A stretch of DNA of 13,970 bases from contig JACVGT010000020.1 in assembly GCA_018992685.1 (NCBI GenBank), forward strand, positions 1 to 13,970, given 5' to 3'. The notes under the pieces are model-generated. The model was given only the letters and a program-made list of their open reading frames with translations, did not search any database and was not told where the DNA came from. Origin of the DNA: Theionarchaea archaeon (GTDB taxonomy: Archaea; Methanobacteriota_B; Thermococci; Methanofastidiosales; SZ-28-30). Shown here piece after piece: positions 6,401-13,970 of the stretch. The position numbers and the translations under genes were made by a program. Position 1 is the first letter of the stretch. Each line of letters opens with the position of its first letter.

Positions 6401-7188
6401 ACAGAAAGCTCCTGGCTACCCTTGGTGTTATTCTCATTTTCATCATTTCCTTTATTTATATTACAGCATCAGGGATATCACAACTGTCCAATGAGACAAT
6501 CCTTTTTCTCTTTCTGGATGAAACCAGGGGAGATCAAGGCACAGTAGAAGTAGCCAGCATTGCTCTCTTCAAAGATGCCCATCTACAGGGAAGTCTCATC
6601 AAGGTTAGCCCTCTCTCGTCTACAGAGGCCCTCAAGTCTCAGGGGGTTTACTTGTCTGACACCTTGGTCAAATCTTCCAGCCTGGCAGAAGGGTTACAGA
6701 ATGCCCAGGACATCGTTGAGACGACAGCTCAGATGAAGGTGGACAGAGTGGTACTCATTAATGCCGTCGCTCTGAAATCTGTGATAGATGCAGTCCATCC
6801 CATTCCTGTGGACATCTACGTGACCCCTCAGGTGCTTGACCGGCGATTCAGTTTTCCCATCAACACCTCCGTGACAGGACAACAGGCAGAACAATGCATC
6901 CGGGGTCAGTTCTATCCCGGGGTTACTGATGAAACCCTCCTATCCATGCCTGAAGACTATCTATGGGAAGTAAAGGCTGACATCATCAACAGTGTCACCC
7001 AGACACTCTTTGACTTCTCTGCCTATACCCCTGAAGAACAGAAGAGTCTGGCCCACGTCTCAGTGGAGCAATTCAGGTCTGATCTCATTTACGTGCACCA
7101 CAGGAACACCGTTCTCACCCTGGTGTACCATCTCCCAGAATCTGTGGCCAAGTACATTGTGAACTTCGCAGTGAGACGAATTGCATGA
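6397..7188 (+). CDS. Membrane-anchored extracytoplasmic protein, possibly LCP-like
   Basis: 263 aa from GTG 6397, which overlaps the previous stop in GTGA and has GGAGG nine bases upstream; an earlier ATG at 6322 lies inside the preceding gene and is unlikely. Residues 4-24 form one hydrophobic helix (L-L-A-T-L-G-V-I-L-I-F), an N-terminal anchor or signal, so the rest is probably outside the membrane. The pattern E-T-I-L-F-L-F-L-D-E near the start, S-D-T-L-V, and later V-D-R-V-V-L-I-N followed by V-I-D-A-V-H-P-I-P-V-D-I recalls the LytR-CpsA-Psr fold. The arginine-rich catalytic stretch of true LCP ligases is not evident, so enzymatic activity is doubtful. Its stop overlaps the start of the deacetylase gene (ATGA). 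Confidence 0.6.
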   Translation: MNRKLLATLGVILIFIISFIYITASGISQLSNETILFLFLDETRGDQGTVEVASIALFKDAHLQGSLIKVSPLSSTEALKSQGVYLSDTLVKSSSLAEGLQNAQDIVETTAQMKVDRVVLINAVALKSVIDAVHPIPVDIYVTPQVLDRRFSFPINTSVTGQQAEQCIRGQFYPGVTDETLLSMPEDYLWEVKADIINSVTQTLFDFSAYTPEEQKSLAHVSVEQFRSDLIYVHHRNTVLTLVYHLPESVAKYIVNFAVRRIA

Positions 7189-8228
7189 CAGACAAACCGT
7201 CCTTTCTCTATACTGATGAATTTCTCAGTTATGATTTTACCGGCATGCATCCACTAAAACCCATTCGATTGAAACTCACTTATGACACCATGAAGGTGAG
7301 GAAAACAGTGGATGAATTCGATATCGTTGAGCCCCGTCCAGCCACAGAAGAGGAATTGTTGCAGGTTCACACTCCAGATTATGTCAATGCAGTGAAGCAG
7401 GCAGACAAAGGAATTCCCCAGTTCAAATACGGACTGGGGACCTCTGACAATCCCTTGTTTCCCGGAATGTATCACAGCTCCCTGATCTACACGGGTGCCT
7501 CCATCTGTGCAGCAGAACATCTGAAGCGGAAGGACATGGCGGTCAATATTTCTGGGGGGCTGCATCACGCCCACCCTGCACAAGCAGCTGGATTCTGCAT
7601 TTTCAATGATCCGGGACTGGCCATTGCCACACTCCTCAAGACCCATGAGAAGATAGCGTATGTTGATATTGATGCTCATCACGGAGATGGAGTCCAGGAG
7701 ATTTTCTACCGATCCAACAGGGTATTAACCATTTCCCTCCATGAATCTGGCCAGTTTCTGTTCCCCGGGACGGGATTTCCTGATGAAATCGGGGAAGGTG
7801 AAGGGAAGGGCTACAGCGTCAACATCCCCTTCAATCCATATACGGCAGCTGATGTGTATATTGAGAGCTTTCTGGAGGTAGTTCCCCCCTTGATCACAGC
7901 ATTTCAGCCCGATGTCCTGGTGTGTCAGCTGGGAGTGGACACCAATACTGATGATCCCTTGGCTGACTTTCGACTGAGTATCCAGGGATATTTAAAGGTC
8001 GTGGAACTGATCAAGAACCTTCATCCCAGGAGAGTTGTTCTGGGTGGCGGGGGGTACAACTTGAATGTGGTTCCCAAGGCATGGTCCATGGCAATGGCAG
8101 TACTTGTAGGCCATAACCTGGATATCCCCTTCGAGTCTACGTATACAACGTCAGATAACGGAAGAGAGTACGCTGAATCCATGGTGAAAGAGGTTAAGCG
8201 GCTGGTGTTTCCATTTCACGGACTTTAG
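7185..8228 (+). CDS. Histone deacetylase / AcuC family zinc amidohydrolase
   Basis: A 347-aa cytosolic enzyme of the arginase/deacetylase fold. Visible are the charge-relay histidines H127-H128 with H130-P in G-G-L-H-H-A-H-P, A-G-F-C-I-F-N-D-P (residues 135-143), zinc ligands D163 and H165 in V-D-I-D-A-H-H-G-D-G, the third ligand D252 in L-G-V-D-T-N-T-D-D-P-L, and the transition-state tyrosine Y291 in L-G-G-G-G-Y-N. All catalytic residues of class I HDACs are therefore present. In archaea such proteins remove acetyl or other acyl groups from lysines of proteins such as chromatin proteins or acetyl-CoA synthetase (AcuC role), or from small molecules; the target here is unknown. It is the last gene of an operon with two membrane proteins, its ATG overlapping the preceding stop. 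No separate ribosome binding site is seen, which fits coupled translation. A T7 tract follows. Confidence 0.9.
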   Translation: MTDKPSFLYTDEFLSYDFTGMHPLKPIRLKLTYDTMKVRKTVDEFDIVEPRPATEEELLQVHTPDYVNAVKQADKGIPQFKYGLGTSDNPLFPGMYHSSLIYTGASICAAEHLKRKDMAVNISGGLHHAHPAQAAGFCIFNDPGLAIATLLKTHEKIAYVDIDAHHGDGVQEIFYRSNRVLTISLHESGQFLFPGTGFPDEIGEGEGKGYSVNIPFNPYTAADVYIESFLEVVPPLITAFQPDVLVCQLGVDTNTDDPLADFRLSIQGYLKVVELIKNLHPRRVVLGGGGYNLNVVPKAWSMAMAVLVGHNLDIPFESTYTTSDNGREYAESMVKEVKRLVFPFHGL

Positions 8229-8252
8229 GATTTTATCGATGTAGAGATGTCA

Positions 8253-8259
8253 TTTTTTT
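8253..8259 (+). terminator. T7 tract after the deacetylase operon
   Basis: Seven consecutive Ts lie 25 bp after the deacetylase stop, in front of the promoter of the next gene. Archaeal RNA polymerase commonly terminates at such tracts. Confidence 0.5.
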
Positions 8260-8332
8260 GTAGCAGTGAAGAATTAATTCTTATGTATGGATTCTTTCCA
8301 GGCAAAACCATTCAGAAATTTCAGAACCGAAA

Positions 8333-8343
8333 ACTATATAATA
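8333..8343 (+). promoter_or_regulatory. TATA box of the prenyl synthase gene
   Basis: ACTATATAATA lies about 38 nt upstream of ATG 8376 and would place the transcript start near 8362. GAAGGTG (8364-8370) then serves as ribosome binding site; an earlier AAGGAGG overlaps the expected start region. This argues against the longer frame beginning at 8247. Confidence 0.6.
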
Positions 8344-8375
8344 TCTATTCAAAAAGGAGGGCAGAAGGTGTACGA

Positions 8376-9284
8376 ATGAGTATTCCAGTAATTTTCCATG
8401 AGTACATGGAGCTGATCAACAGGAAGATAGACGAAATCTTCCAAGAAGACGATCCTTCCATCAGAGATATTGCACTGTACCACATCAGAGCTGGAGGAAA
8501 GAGGGCGAGACCCATATTGTCAGTATTGACCTGCCAGGGACTTGGAGGCACACTTGAGGACGTTCTCCCCTCTGCACTAGCTCTCGAAATCCTGCACAAT
8601 GTCTCATTGATATACGACGACATGATCGATGGGAACGTACTGAGGAGGGGACAGGAACCTCTCCACGTCAAATTTGGCCACAAAAACGCACTGCTCGCAG
8701 CAAGTTATCTTACCTGGAAGGCTCTGGAGGTTTTCTCAGAGAATGTGAAGCCTGCTGCCTTGAAGGAACTGGCCTATGCTGCCCGCATGACCACACTGGG
8801 CGAGAAGCTGGATATTGACTTTTCCCGGGTGACAGAAGAGGACTACATGCGTATTTGCGAGGCTAAAACCTCCTATCAGTTCAGTGTTTCCACATTTCTT
8901 GGTGCAATTGCTGCTACTGACGATGAGGCGATCCTGCAAGAATCCCGGCGTTTTGGAAAAAATCTGGGACTCGCTTTCCAGATAAGAGACGATATCCTCA
9001 ATATAGTGGGGAAAGAATCCGTGTTTGGAAAACCTGTGGGGACAGACCTTCTACAAGGCCGACCCAATTTTGTTGTTGTGAAAGCACTTGAGAAAGTAGG
9101 AGACACCCTGTACGAGGGTGACACAGCACAGAAGATAATGGAAAGTGGCGCGGTTGAGGAAGCAACCAGGACGGCTGAAGACTATCTGGAGAAGGCCAGG
9201 CAGTTCCTCGATATGTTTACAGTGGACAAGTACAGGGAGATGTTGGATGTGATGGTTCAGTTCATCATCAGGAGAACGCTCTAG
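8376..9284 (+). CDS. Polyprenyl diphosphate synthase, probably geranylgeranyl diphosphate synthase
   Basis: 302 aa from ATG 8376; an upstream ATG at 8247 would add 43 residues across the promoter and was rejected. The trans-isoprenyl diphosphate synthase features are G-G-K-R-A-R-P (residues 40-46), the first aspartate-rich motif D81-D-M-I-D85 in S-L-I-Y-D-D-M-I-D, the R-R pair at 90-91, G-E-K-L-D-I-D-F, the second motif D205-D-I-L-N209, and G-K-P-V-G-T-D-L. It condenses isopentenyl diphosphate with allylic diphosphates; in archaea the C20 product makes ether-lipid side chains. The residue five before the first motif is valine, not aromatic, which fits a product of C20 or longer. The last aspartate of the second motif is replaced by asparagine, a mild departure. 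The 3' end overlaps the convergent helicase gene by 17 bp. Confidence 0.87.
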   Translation: MSIPVIFHEYMELINRKIDEIFQEDDPSIRDIALYHIRAGGKRARPILSVLTCQGLGGTLEDVLPSALALEILHNVSLIYDDMIDGNVLRRGQEPLHVKFGHKNALLAASYLTWKALEVFSENVKPAALKELAYAARMTTLGEKLDIDFSRVTEEDYMRICEAKTSYQFSVSTFLGAIAATDDEAILQESRRFGKNLGLAFQIRDDILNIVGKESVFGKPVGTDLLQGRPNFVVVKALEKVGDTLYEGDTAQKIMESGAVEEATRTAEDYLEKARQFLDMFTVDKYREMLDVMVQFIIRRTL

Positions 9285-12200
9285 CAAATCGAGTGTCTTT
9301 GGTTGGTCTCCCATTGATGGTGCGGATTGATATGTGTTCTGAAGGTAGTTTTACTAGGATTGTTCCCCAGTAGTCCTTATACTCTCTAAACAGATAGAGG
9401 TCAGCTTGATTGTCCTCAGTGGTGTAGTACCCTGCGGGAACTCCATTTACCAGAATGATTGTCCCTTTCAAAGGCCATTCCTGGCGGTGGAGAAGACAAT
9501 AGGGATCTGTATCAGGGAGGAAGAGTATGGAATCTTCTTCTGGAGACTCTTCCTCTGGAGACTCTTCTTCGGGAGGCAGAGCGTAAAACACCTCATTCTG
9601 GTGGAATACCTTCTGCCCTGTTTCATCAAGCAGGGCCTCAATGATGTACAGTTCTTCATCCACCAGTTCCTGTACCTGGAAAGGGGACACGACTCCAAAG
9701 GATTTCAGTATCCGCTTCACCAGCTCTGGTACATCAGGGTCTGTGTATAGGTGTGCATCTTCAGGGAGGCAGACGTATTCTGTGTCATGATAGGAGACGG
9801 TCACCGCCTTTCCAGTCTGGAGCAGGTTCTGTACGTCCTCTGTGGTCCTCTTCTGGACTGATTTCACATTCAGAAAAGGCAGCTGGAGGGCAGTGGCAGC
9901 AGGATTCATGCTCAACAGGGACTGCAGTCTCAGCTGGGATTTGTAGACATGGTGCAGTTCTTCTGGTAGGGGTGGTGCTTCCACCAGGATTTCATTCACA
10001 AGAGGGACACCTGCACGTTCAGCTATTTTTTTCAAGGACTCTGGCTTCACCGTAATGTTTCTGGCTCCCTGGCACCTGTAAAACCGGTAGACCCTCATAA
10101 CCTCCTCCAGCAGCTCATGTGGAGATACTGAATCGTGGAGCTCCAACGCTTCCACACAGAAGGTATCACCCACAGTGAAGAGAATCCCTCCCGCCAGGTG
10201 TCCGTCAGCCAGAATTGGTGAGAAGGAATCCCCCAGCTCAGAAGAGCTCTCGTGCCTGATCTTGTCATAGAGGGGGTCAGTATGATCAATGATTCTGATT
10301 CCTGCAGGAAGCTCCGCTTTCATAACCTGAAAGTCTTCTTCTGTACAGTACATCTCTTGAACGATGCGAGAAAACACGGTGACCTTTCTGAACTCTTCAA
10401 GGACTGGATCCAGATCATCTGAGAAGCCCGTATGGTATAAGATCTCTTCCCTGGATACAGGACCACACGAACGTATGTATCTCCTGATAATTTCTCTTCT
10501 TGCTTCTTCAGGGGAGGTGCTTTCTGCATCTAATGGATAGAATCTGTTGTGTTCATCGCGATAGACATACAGGTGCTCCTCCAGCCCGTTGAAATACGAT
10601 CCACACGCGTCAACAATATCCCTTTTTTTCAGTCCGGGATGTTCCCGGATGAACTTCAATATGTGAACTTCTCCAGAAGGTATGTCCTGTCTGTAGGCTG
10701 AAACAAAGAGGGATTTGTGTTCAGGGAGGATGTAAACCAGTCTCCCTCTGACCTTGATCCTCACGAGTGTCTTTCTGAAAAATCCAATCCGATCATAGAT
10801 GGCCCTCCTTGATCTCATGTACCCATAAGCGTCAAATACTGCTTCCACAGAGGGATAGTCAAAGTGCTTCCGGGTTAAGAATTGATTAACAGTGCCAATT
10901 TCTATGCCTTCCCCATATTCAAGGTACCTCCTGTCCTTGATTAACATGTACTGCAGGACAGGGGCAGTGAAATATCCACAGGACACTTCGTTTTCCTCAA
11001 TGAGAGTATCAAGGACTTTCTCAGCCCTCTTTGCGTCAATATCAAGGTCAGACTGTATCTCTGTAGCCGTTCGTATCCCGGCGTACAGGATCGTCAGGAC
11101 AGCATCTTTCAATGCATCATCCGAAAGCGAGTCTCCCATGGGAAATGGGTCTTGTATCCGTTCTGCAAAATACTCTTCCACTGCTGAGAGAGAAAAAGCA
11201 GGAGTCTTTTCGATAATTCTCTCTGTAACTGCCTTCTGCATGTGCTGCAGGAATTCGCTGCGGTCTTTCAGGGTGATCACATCCTGGGCTCCTGTCATGA
11301 CAATGGATAGGGCAAAGGGTGATGGAATGGTGGTGTATTCAGATACCACCACCTCGATTTCCCCATTTTCAGTTTTCCTGAGAACCTCCAGTGCGTGGTT
11401 ACAATCCAGGGCGGAATACAGCACTTCATTGAAGGTCTCTTTAACCAGAGGGAAGTCGAAAGGCAGCTCTTTCAGCAACGAACGGGCCCTGAAGTACTGG
11501 GTACGGGGAGTGACAGACTTCCCTTTGTACCGTTTCAGGAGGAGGAACCCTCGTTCTGCACAGTGTCTGAATCGCTGACAGAAGAGTTCTGTTCCCCATA
11601 CAGAGGCTCTAATGACTTCAAGGAATTCCTCACTTCGTAGTATATCTGGGGAGAAATTGAGGGATTTCCTCGAATTGAGCATGAACCCATTGTCAGTCAC
11701 CGTAAAATCCAGGCAGGACAATTTCTGCCCATACCCTCTGGCCAGGGCTTCATTGACTCGTCTTCCAAAGGGACTGTGAAAGATCAGGTGGTAGGTGTGG
11801 TCCCCATCTATGTATCGTTCCACAAAGAGTACGTCTGCCGTGGGCATGATTCCTGTGGCTTTCTTCTGTTCCTCGATGTACTGCTGGATATCAGGATCAG
11901 CCCCTCCACAGAGCAATACCTCTTTTCTAAAGTCTGAGAGATCAGCCCCAAATTCATATGAACGCGAGAGTGCTTCTCCCCTCCAGGAGGGAACAGTGGG
12001 CTTTCCTCCCAGGGCATCTTTCACCACCACATACATTCCTTCAGTCCTGATAAATTCCAGAGAACGTCCTCCCAGAACGAATATGTCCTTGGCCTTCAGG
12101 TGGGAGACAAAGTGTTCTGATAGGGTACCCAGAGGAATGCCATCAAGAGCCACGGTGAAGGTGGCCTGTGACGGGATAGTCCCGCAGTTCAAAAAGTAGA

Positions 12201-13644
12201 GGTAGAGAGAACTCTTTACTCTCCCGAAATTCTGGCCATCAAACCACAACTTCCTGTACACATGTTTTTCCTCCAAATCTGCGTAGTACCCCCCCAGGTA
12301 TTCCAGAACAGTGAGAAAATCCTCGTATCCCAGGTCAGAAAAACAATAGGAACCCCGGATGACCCTGTATGCTTCGTTACTATCCCACACCTGTTCCAGG
12401 CTCATGCCAATGAGATGCTGGGCCAGGACATCAAGACAGTTGTGGGGGATTTCCACGGGCTCCAGCCTATAAGACAGGGCCTTTCTCTTGAGAATCTCCA
12501 GTTCCACCAGTTCATCTCTGTCCTGAGCAATCAACACCCCCTTGGAGACGGCATCCCTCCCATGTCCTGCCCTCCCCACCCGCTGCATGAGCTTCGCAGT
12601 ATTCTTAGGAGAGCCCAGCTGGACCACCAAATCTACATCCCCCACATCTATGCCTAATTCCAGGGATGTGGAGGTAATGACGGATTGGATGGAACCTTTC
12701 TTCAACAGGTGCTCAATTTCCTGCCGGGTTTCCTTACCCATGCTCCCGTGGTGAGCTGCCACCGAGTACAATTCGCGGTTCTTCAACTGGTAGACAATTC
12801 GTTCTGTCCGGGAACGTGTATTGGTGAAAACAATGGTAACATTGTGTGATTCAATGAGTTCTTTGAGGATATCATAGCTTTCGTCTATTGACTTCTCCAA
12901 GGAAAGAGAAGAAAGTGAGGCAGGCTTCACGATGGAGAGATCATACTTTTTTTCCTTTTCAGCTATGAGAACATGACAGGAACGGTTCGTCCCCACAAGG
13001 AATTTTCCAATCTCTTCTACTGGTGCCTGGGTGGCCGAAAGTCCAATCCTTACAAAGGGGCCGGCAATATTCTGGAGGCGTTCCAGTGATAATGAGAGAG
13101 ATACACCCCTCTTGGTATTGCATACGTCGTGAATTTCATCTATGATCACGTATTTGACCTTGGTCAATTTTTCTCTGAATTTGGGAGCATTCAAGATGAT
13201 TTGCAGGGTCTCGGGAGTGGTAATGAGAATGTGAGGGGGAGTTTTGAGCATTTTTGATCTTCTGTAGGATGAGGTATCTCCTGTCCGGACAACCACACGA
13301 ATATCTGCAAACGGAGCTTCCTTCTTGATCCCCTCCAGGGGAATCATCAAGTTCTTCTGTATGTCATTGGACAAGGCCCGCAGGGGGGATACATATATGA
13401 CGTAGACCATGTCCTCAAGCTGGGCCTTTTCTGCTTCGGAGACCAGATAGTCGATAGAAACCAGAAACCCTGCCAGTGTTTTTCCACTTCCTGTGGGAGA
13501 AAGGAGGAGGATGTTCTGATCGTCTTTGAGCAGGGGGAAGGCTAGTCTCTGGGGTTCTGTCAGGGAATGAAAGGACGAGGAGACCCATGCCCTGACTGCG
13601 GGATGAAACAGTGAGATGACGGAAGCGTCGCTATCCATGGGCAC
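9268..13644 (-). CDS. lhr: Lhr-family ATP-dependent helicase, long form
   Basis: A 1458-aa superfamily 2 helicase involved in DNA repair and recombination in known members. Motifs in order: Q-motif region E-P-Q-R-L-A-F (30-36), Walker A P-T-G-S-G-K-T (50-56), S-P-L-R-A-L (86-91), T-T-P-E-T (142-146), D-E-I-H (169-172), S-A-T (203-205), T-S-T-S-L-E-L-G-I-D (324-333) and Q-R-V-G-R-A-G-H (354-361). A winged helix and the Lhr beta-barrel core should follow to about residue 800. Beyond about residue 1000 lies a C-terminal extension with winged-helix-like patterns, as in bacterial long Lhr rather than the roughly 900-aa archaeal short forms. An acidic E-S-P-E-E repeat sits near residues 1356-1370. 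The start ATG 13644 has GGAGGAG just upstream; ATG 13638 is possible. The protein is intact and stands alone, flanked upstream by an insertion sequence. Confidence 0.92.
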   Translation of the reverse strand: MPMDSDASVISLFHPAVRAWVSSSFHSLTEPQRLAFPLLKDDQNILLLSPTGSGKTLAGFLVSIDYLVSEAEKAQLEDMVYVIYVSPLRALSNDIQKNLMIPLEGIKKEAPFADIRVVVRTGDTSSYRRSKMLKTPPHILITTPETLQIILNAPKFREKLTKVKYVIIDEIHDVCNTKRGVSLSLSLERLQNIAGPFVRIGLSATQAPVEEIGKFLVGTNRSCHVLIAEKEKKYDLSIVKPASLSSLSLEKSIDESYDILKELIESHNVTIVFTNTRSRTERIVYQLKNRELYSVAAHHGSMGKETRQEIEHLLKKGSIQSVITSTSLELGIDVGDVDLVVQLGSPKNTAKLMQRVGRAGHGRDAVSKGVLIAQDRDELVELEILKRKALSYRLEPVEIPHNCLDVLAQHLIGMSLEQVWDSNEAYRVIRGSYCFSDLGYEDFLTVLEYLGGYYADLEEKHVYRKLWFDGQNFGRVKSSLYLYFLNCGTIPSQATFTVALDGIPLGTLSEHFVSHLKAKDIFVLGGRSLEFIRTEGMYVVVKDALGGKPTVPSWRGEALSRSYEFGADLSDFRKEVLLCGGADPDIQQYIEEQKKATGIMPTADVLFVERYIDGDHTYHLIFHSPFGRRVNEALARGYGQKLSCLDFTVTDNGFMLNSRKSLNFSPDILRSEEFLEVIRASVWGTELFCQRFRHCAERGFLLLKRYKGKSVTPRTQYFRARSLLKELPFDFPLVKETFNEVLYSALDCNHALEVLRKTENGEIEVVVSEYTTIPSPFALSIVMTGAQDVITLKDRSEFLQHMQKAVTERIIEKTPAFSLSAVEEYFAERIQDPFPMGDSLSDDALKDAVLTILYAGIRTATEIQSDLDIDAKRAEKVLDTLIEENEVSCGYFTAPVLQYMLIKDRRYLEYGEGIEIGTVNQFLTRKHFDYPSVEAVFDAYGYMRSRRAIYDRIGFFRKTLVRIKVRGRLVYILPEHKSLFVSAYRQDIPSGEVHILKFIREHPGLKKRDIVDACGSYFNGLEEHLYVYRDEHNRFYPLDAESTSPEEARREIIRRYIRSCGPVSREEILYHTGFSDDLDPVLEEFRKVTVFSRIVQEMYCTEEDFQVMKAELPAGIRIIDHTDPLYDKIRHESSSELGDSFSPILADGHLAGGILFTVGDTFCVEALELHDSVSPHELLEEVMRVYRFYRCQGARNITVKPESLKKIAERAGVPLVNEILVEAPPLPEELHHVYKSQLRLQSLLSMNPAATALQLPFLNVKSVQKRTTEDVQNLLQTGKAVTVSYHDTEYVCLPEDAHLYTDPDVPELVKRILKSFGVVSPFQVQELVDEELYIIEALLDETGQKVFHQNEVFYALPPEEESPEEESPEEDSILFLPDTDPYCLLHRQEWPLKGTIILVNGVPAGYYTTEDNQADLYLFREYKDYWGTILVKLPSEHISIRTINGRPTKDTRFARAFS
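9541..9570 (-). repeat. 15-bp tandem duplication inside the helicase gene
   Basis: Two 15-bp units starting TGGAGACTCTTC (plus strand) follow each other with one mismatch. They are in frame and encode the repeated acidic E-E-S-P-E segment, probably a flexible linker. A replication-slippage origin is likely. Confidence 0.7.
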
Positions 13645-13659
13645 ATATGCTCCTCCATG

Positions 13660-13667
13660 TTTTAAAA
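13660..13667 (-). promoter_or_regulatory. TATA-like box of the helicase gene
   Basis: The self-complementary TTTTAAAA is centred about 20 nt upstream of ATG 13644 and 26 nt upstream of ATG 13638. The spacing would suit a nearly leaderless transcript starting around the second ATG, yet a GGAGGAG lies between box and start; the sequence does not settle which applies. Confidence 0.4.
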
Positions 13668-13841
13668 GGTGATTGTGGGTTCAGGGGGTGAGAGGATGAC
13701 AGGAGTCAGACAGGGATGCAAGGTTGTCACCTTGAAGGTTCACCGGCTTGGCATGGGGCAGGACACAGGAGATACTTTCAGGGTAGGGGCTCATAAAAAT
13801 GTGCCCAAAGAGCGCGTCAGCAACCGATGTAATATCACCAG

Positions 13842-13880
13842 ACATGGGTGACACTTTTGACACCACACATAGGTAACACT
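13842..13880 (-). repeat. Pair of 14-bp direct repeats at the insertion sequence end
   Basis: ACATGGGTGACACT (13842-13855) and ACATAGGTAACACT (13867-13880) match at 12 of 14 positions and start exactly 25 bp apart, with the copies facing the same way. The position outside the transposase gene suggests transposase binding sites. Confidence 0.6.
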
Positions 13881-13891
13881 TCTTATAAGTC

Positions 13892-13970
13892 TCATGGCAA
13901 CCGCTCCTCATATCTCGCGTGAGGCGTTGCACCGTTGATGCCCATGTGAGACCTTTCGTGATTGTAGTAG
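13892..13970 (-). CDS. IS481/IS3-type (rve) transposase, last 25 codons (partial)
   Basis: The minus-strand frame open from the window edge ends at TGA 13894-13892. It reads Y-Y-N-H-E-R-S-H-M-G-I-N-G-A-T-P followed by A-R-Y-E-E-R-L-P. This is the C-terminal signature of rve-type DDE transposases (Y-N-x-x-R-P-H-x-x-x-x-x-x-T-P-x-x-R-Y), with serine in place of the usual proline. The catalytic residues lie outside the window, so whether the gene is intact is unknown. Terminal repeats follow its stop as expected for an insertion sequence. Confidence 0.75.
   Translation of the reverse strand, partial: YYNHERSHMGINGATPHARYEERLP

Larger units (their letters stand above)
13842..13970 (-). mobile_element. 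Terminal part of an IS481-like insertion sequence (partial)
   Basis: The element enters from the right edge. It contains the 3' end of a transposase gene and, beyond its stop, two imperfect 14-bp direct repeats of the form AGTGTYACCYATGT 25 bp apart. The outer one, in GGTGTCAAAAGTGTCACCCATGTC, resembles ends of IS481-type elements. The exact tip is uncertain, probably within a few bases of 13838-13842; the target duplication cannot be checked because the other end is outside the window. Confidence 0.6.

Noticed and set aside
7254-7682. Minus-strand 142-codon frame opposite the deacetylase
   Set aside because: It lies opposite the catalytic motifs of the deacetylase and has no promoter or motif of its own.
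8247-8375. 43-residue extension of the prenyl synthase
   Set aside because: It covers a T7 tract and a strong TATA box, and the family does not need it; ATG 8376 has a ribosome binding site.
10892-11578. Plus-strand 228-codon frame inside the helicase gene
   Set aside because: It is antisense to conserved helicase sequence, is very serine/arginine-rich, and shows no domain; it looks like a shadow frame.
1-13970. CRISPR array, rRNA or replication origin
   Set aside because: No regularly spaced repeats of 24-40 bp, no conserved rRNA segments and no origin-type repeat clusters were seen.

Overview
The window looks archaeal, most likely from a euryarchaeon. It holds a geranylgeranyl-diphosphate-type prenyl synthase, an Lhr-type helicase and an AcuC/HDAC-family deacetylase. 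It also has a tRNA-Leu without an encoded CCA end, AT-rich TATA-like boxes about 25-30 nt upstream of several starts, and GGTGA/GGAGG-type ribosome binding sites. At the left edge is the N-terminal part of a hydantoinase-fold protein resembling MfnF, a methanofuran biosynthesis enzyme. That suggests a methanogen or a relative using C1 carriers, but nothing here fixes the lineage.

Layout. (1) 1-453, minus: start of the MfnF-like gene, cut by the window edge and probably read from a leaderless mRNA starting with GTG. (2) 454-775: divergent promoter region. (3) 776-4361, plus: two colinear paralogous radical SAM/SPASM enzymes in tandem, then a class I SAM methyltransferase and a hairpin-plus-T-tract terminator. 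This has the look of a peptide- or protein-modification locus, but no convincing precursor is visible, only three weak small-ORF candidates. (4) 4579-5319, plus: a HAD-family phosphatase. (5) 5480-5563, minus: tRNA-Leu(GAG) with its own TATA box. (6) 5879-8228, plus: a three-gene operon with 4-base stop/start overlaps, encoding a four-helix membrane protein with a zinc ribbon, a membrane-anchored extracytoplasmic protein with faint LCP resemblance, and the HDAC-family deacetylase; a T7 tract follows. (7) 8376-9284, plus: polyprenyl (probably GGPP) synthase for archaeal lipids, with its own promoter. (8) 9268-13644, minus: a very long (1458 aa) Lhr-family helicase whose stop overlaps the prenyl synthase stop convergently by 17 bp. 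(9) 13842-13970, minus: the end of an insertion sequence, with the last 25 codons of an rve/IS481-like transposase and two 14-bp direct repeats in its terminal region.

The lipid, repair, tRNA and phosphatase genes are ordinary housekeeping genes. The most unusual parts are the paired radical SAM/SPASM enzymes with the methyltransferase, and the membrane/zinc-ribbon/deacetylase operon. All calls come from reading motifs in the sequence; no database search was possible.
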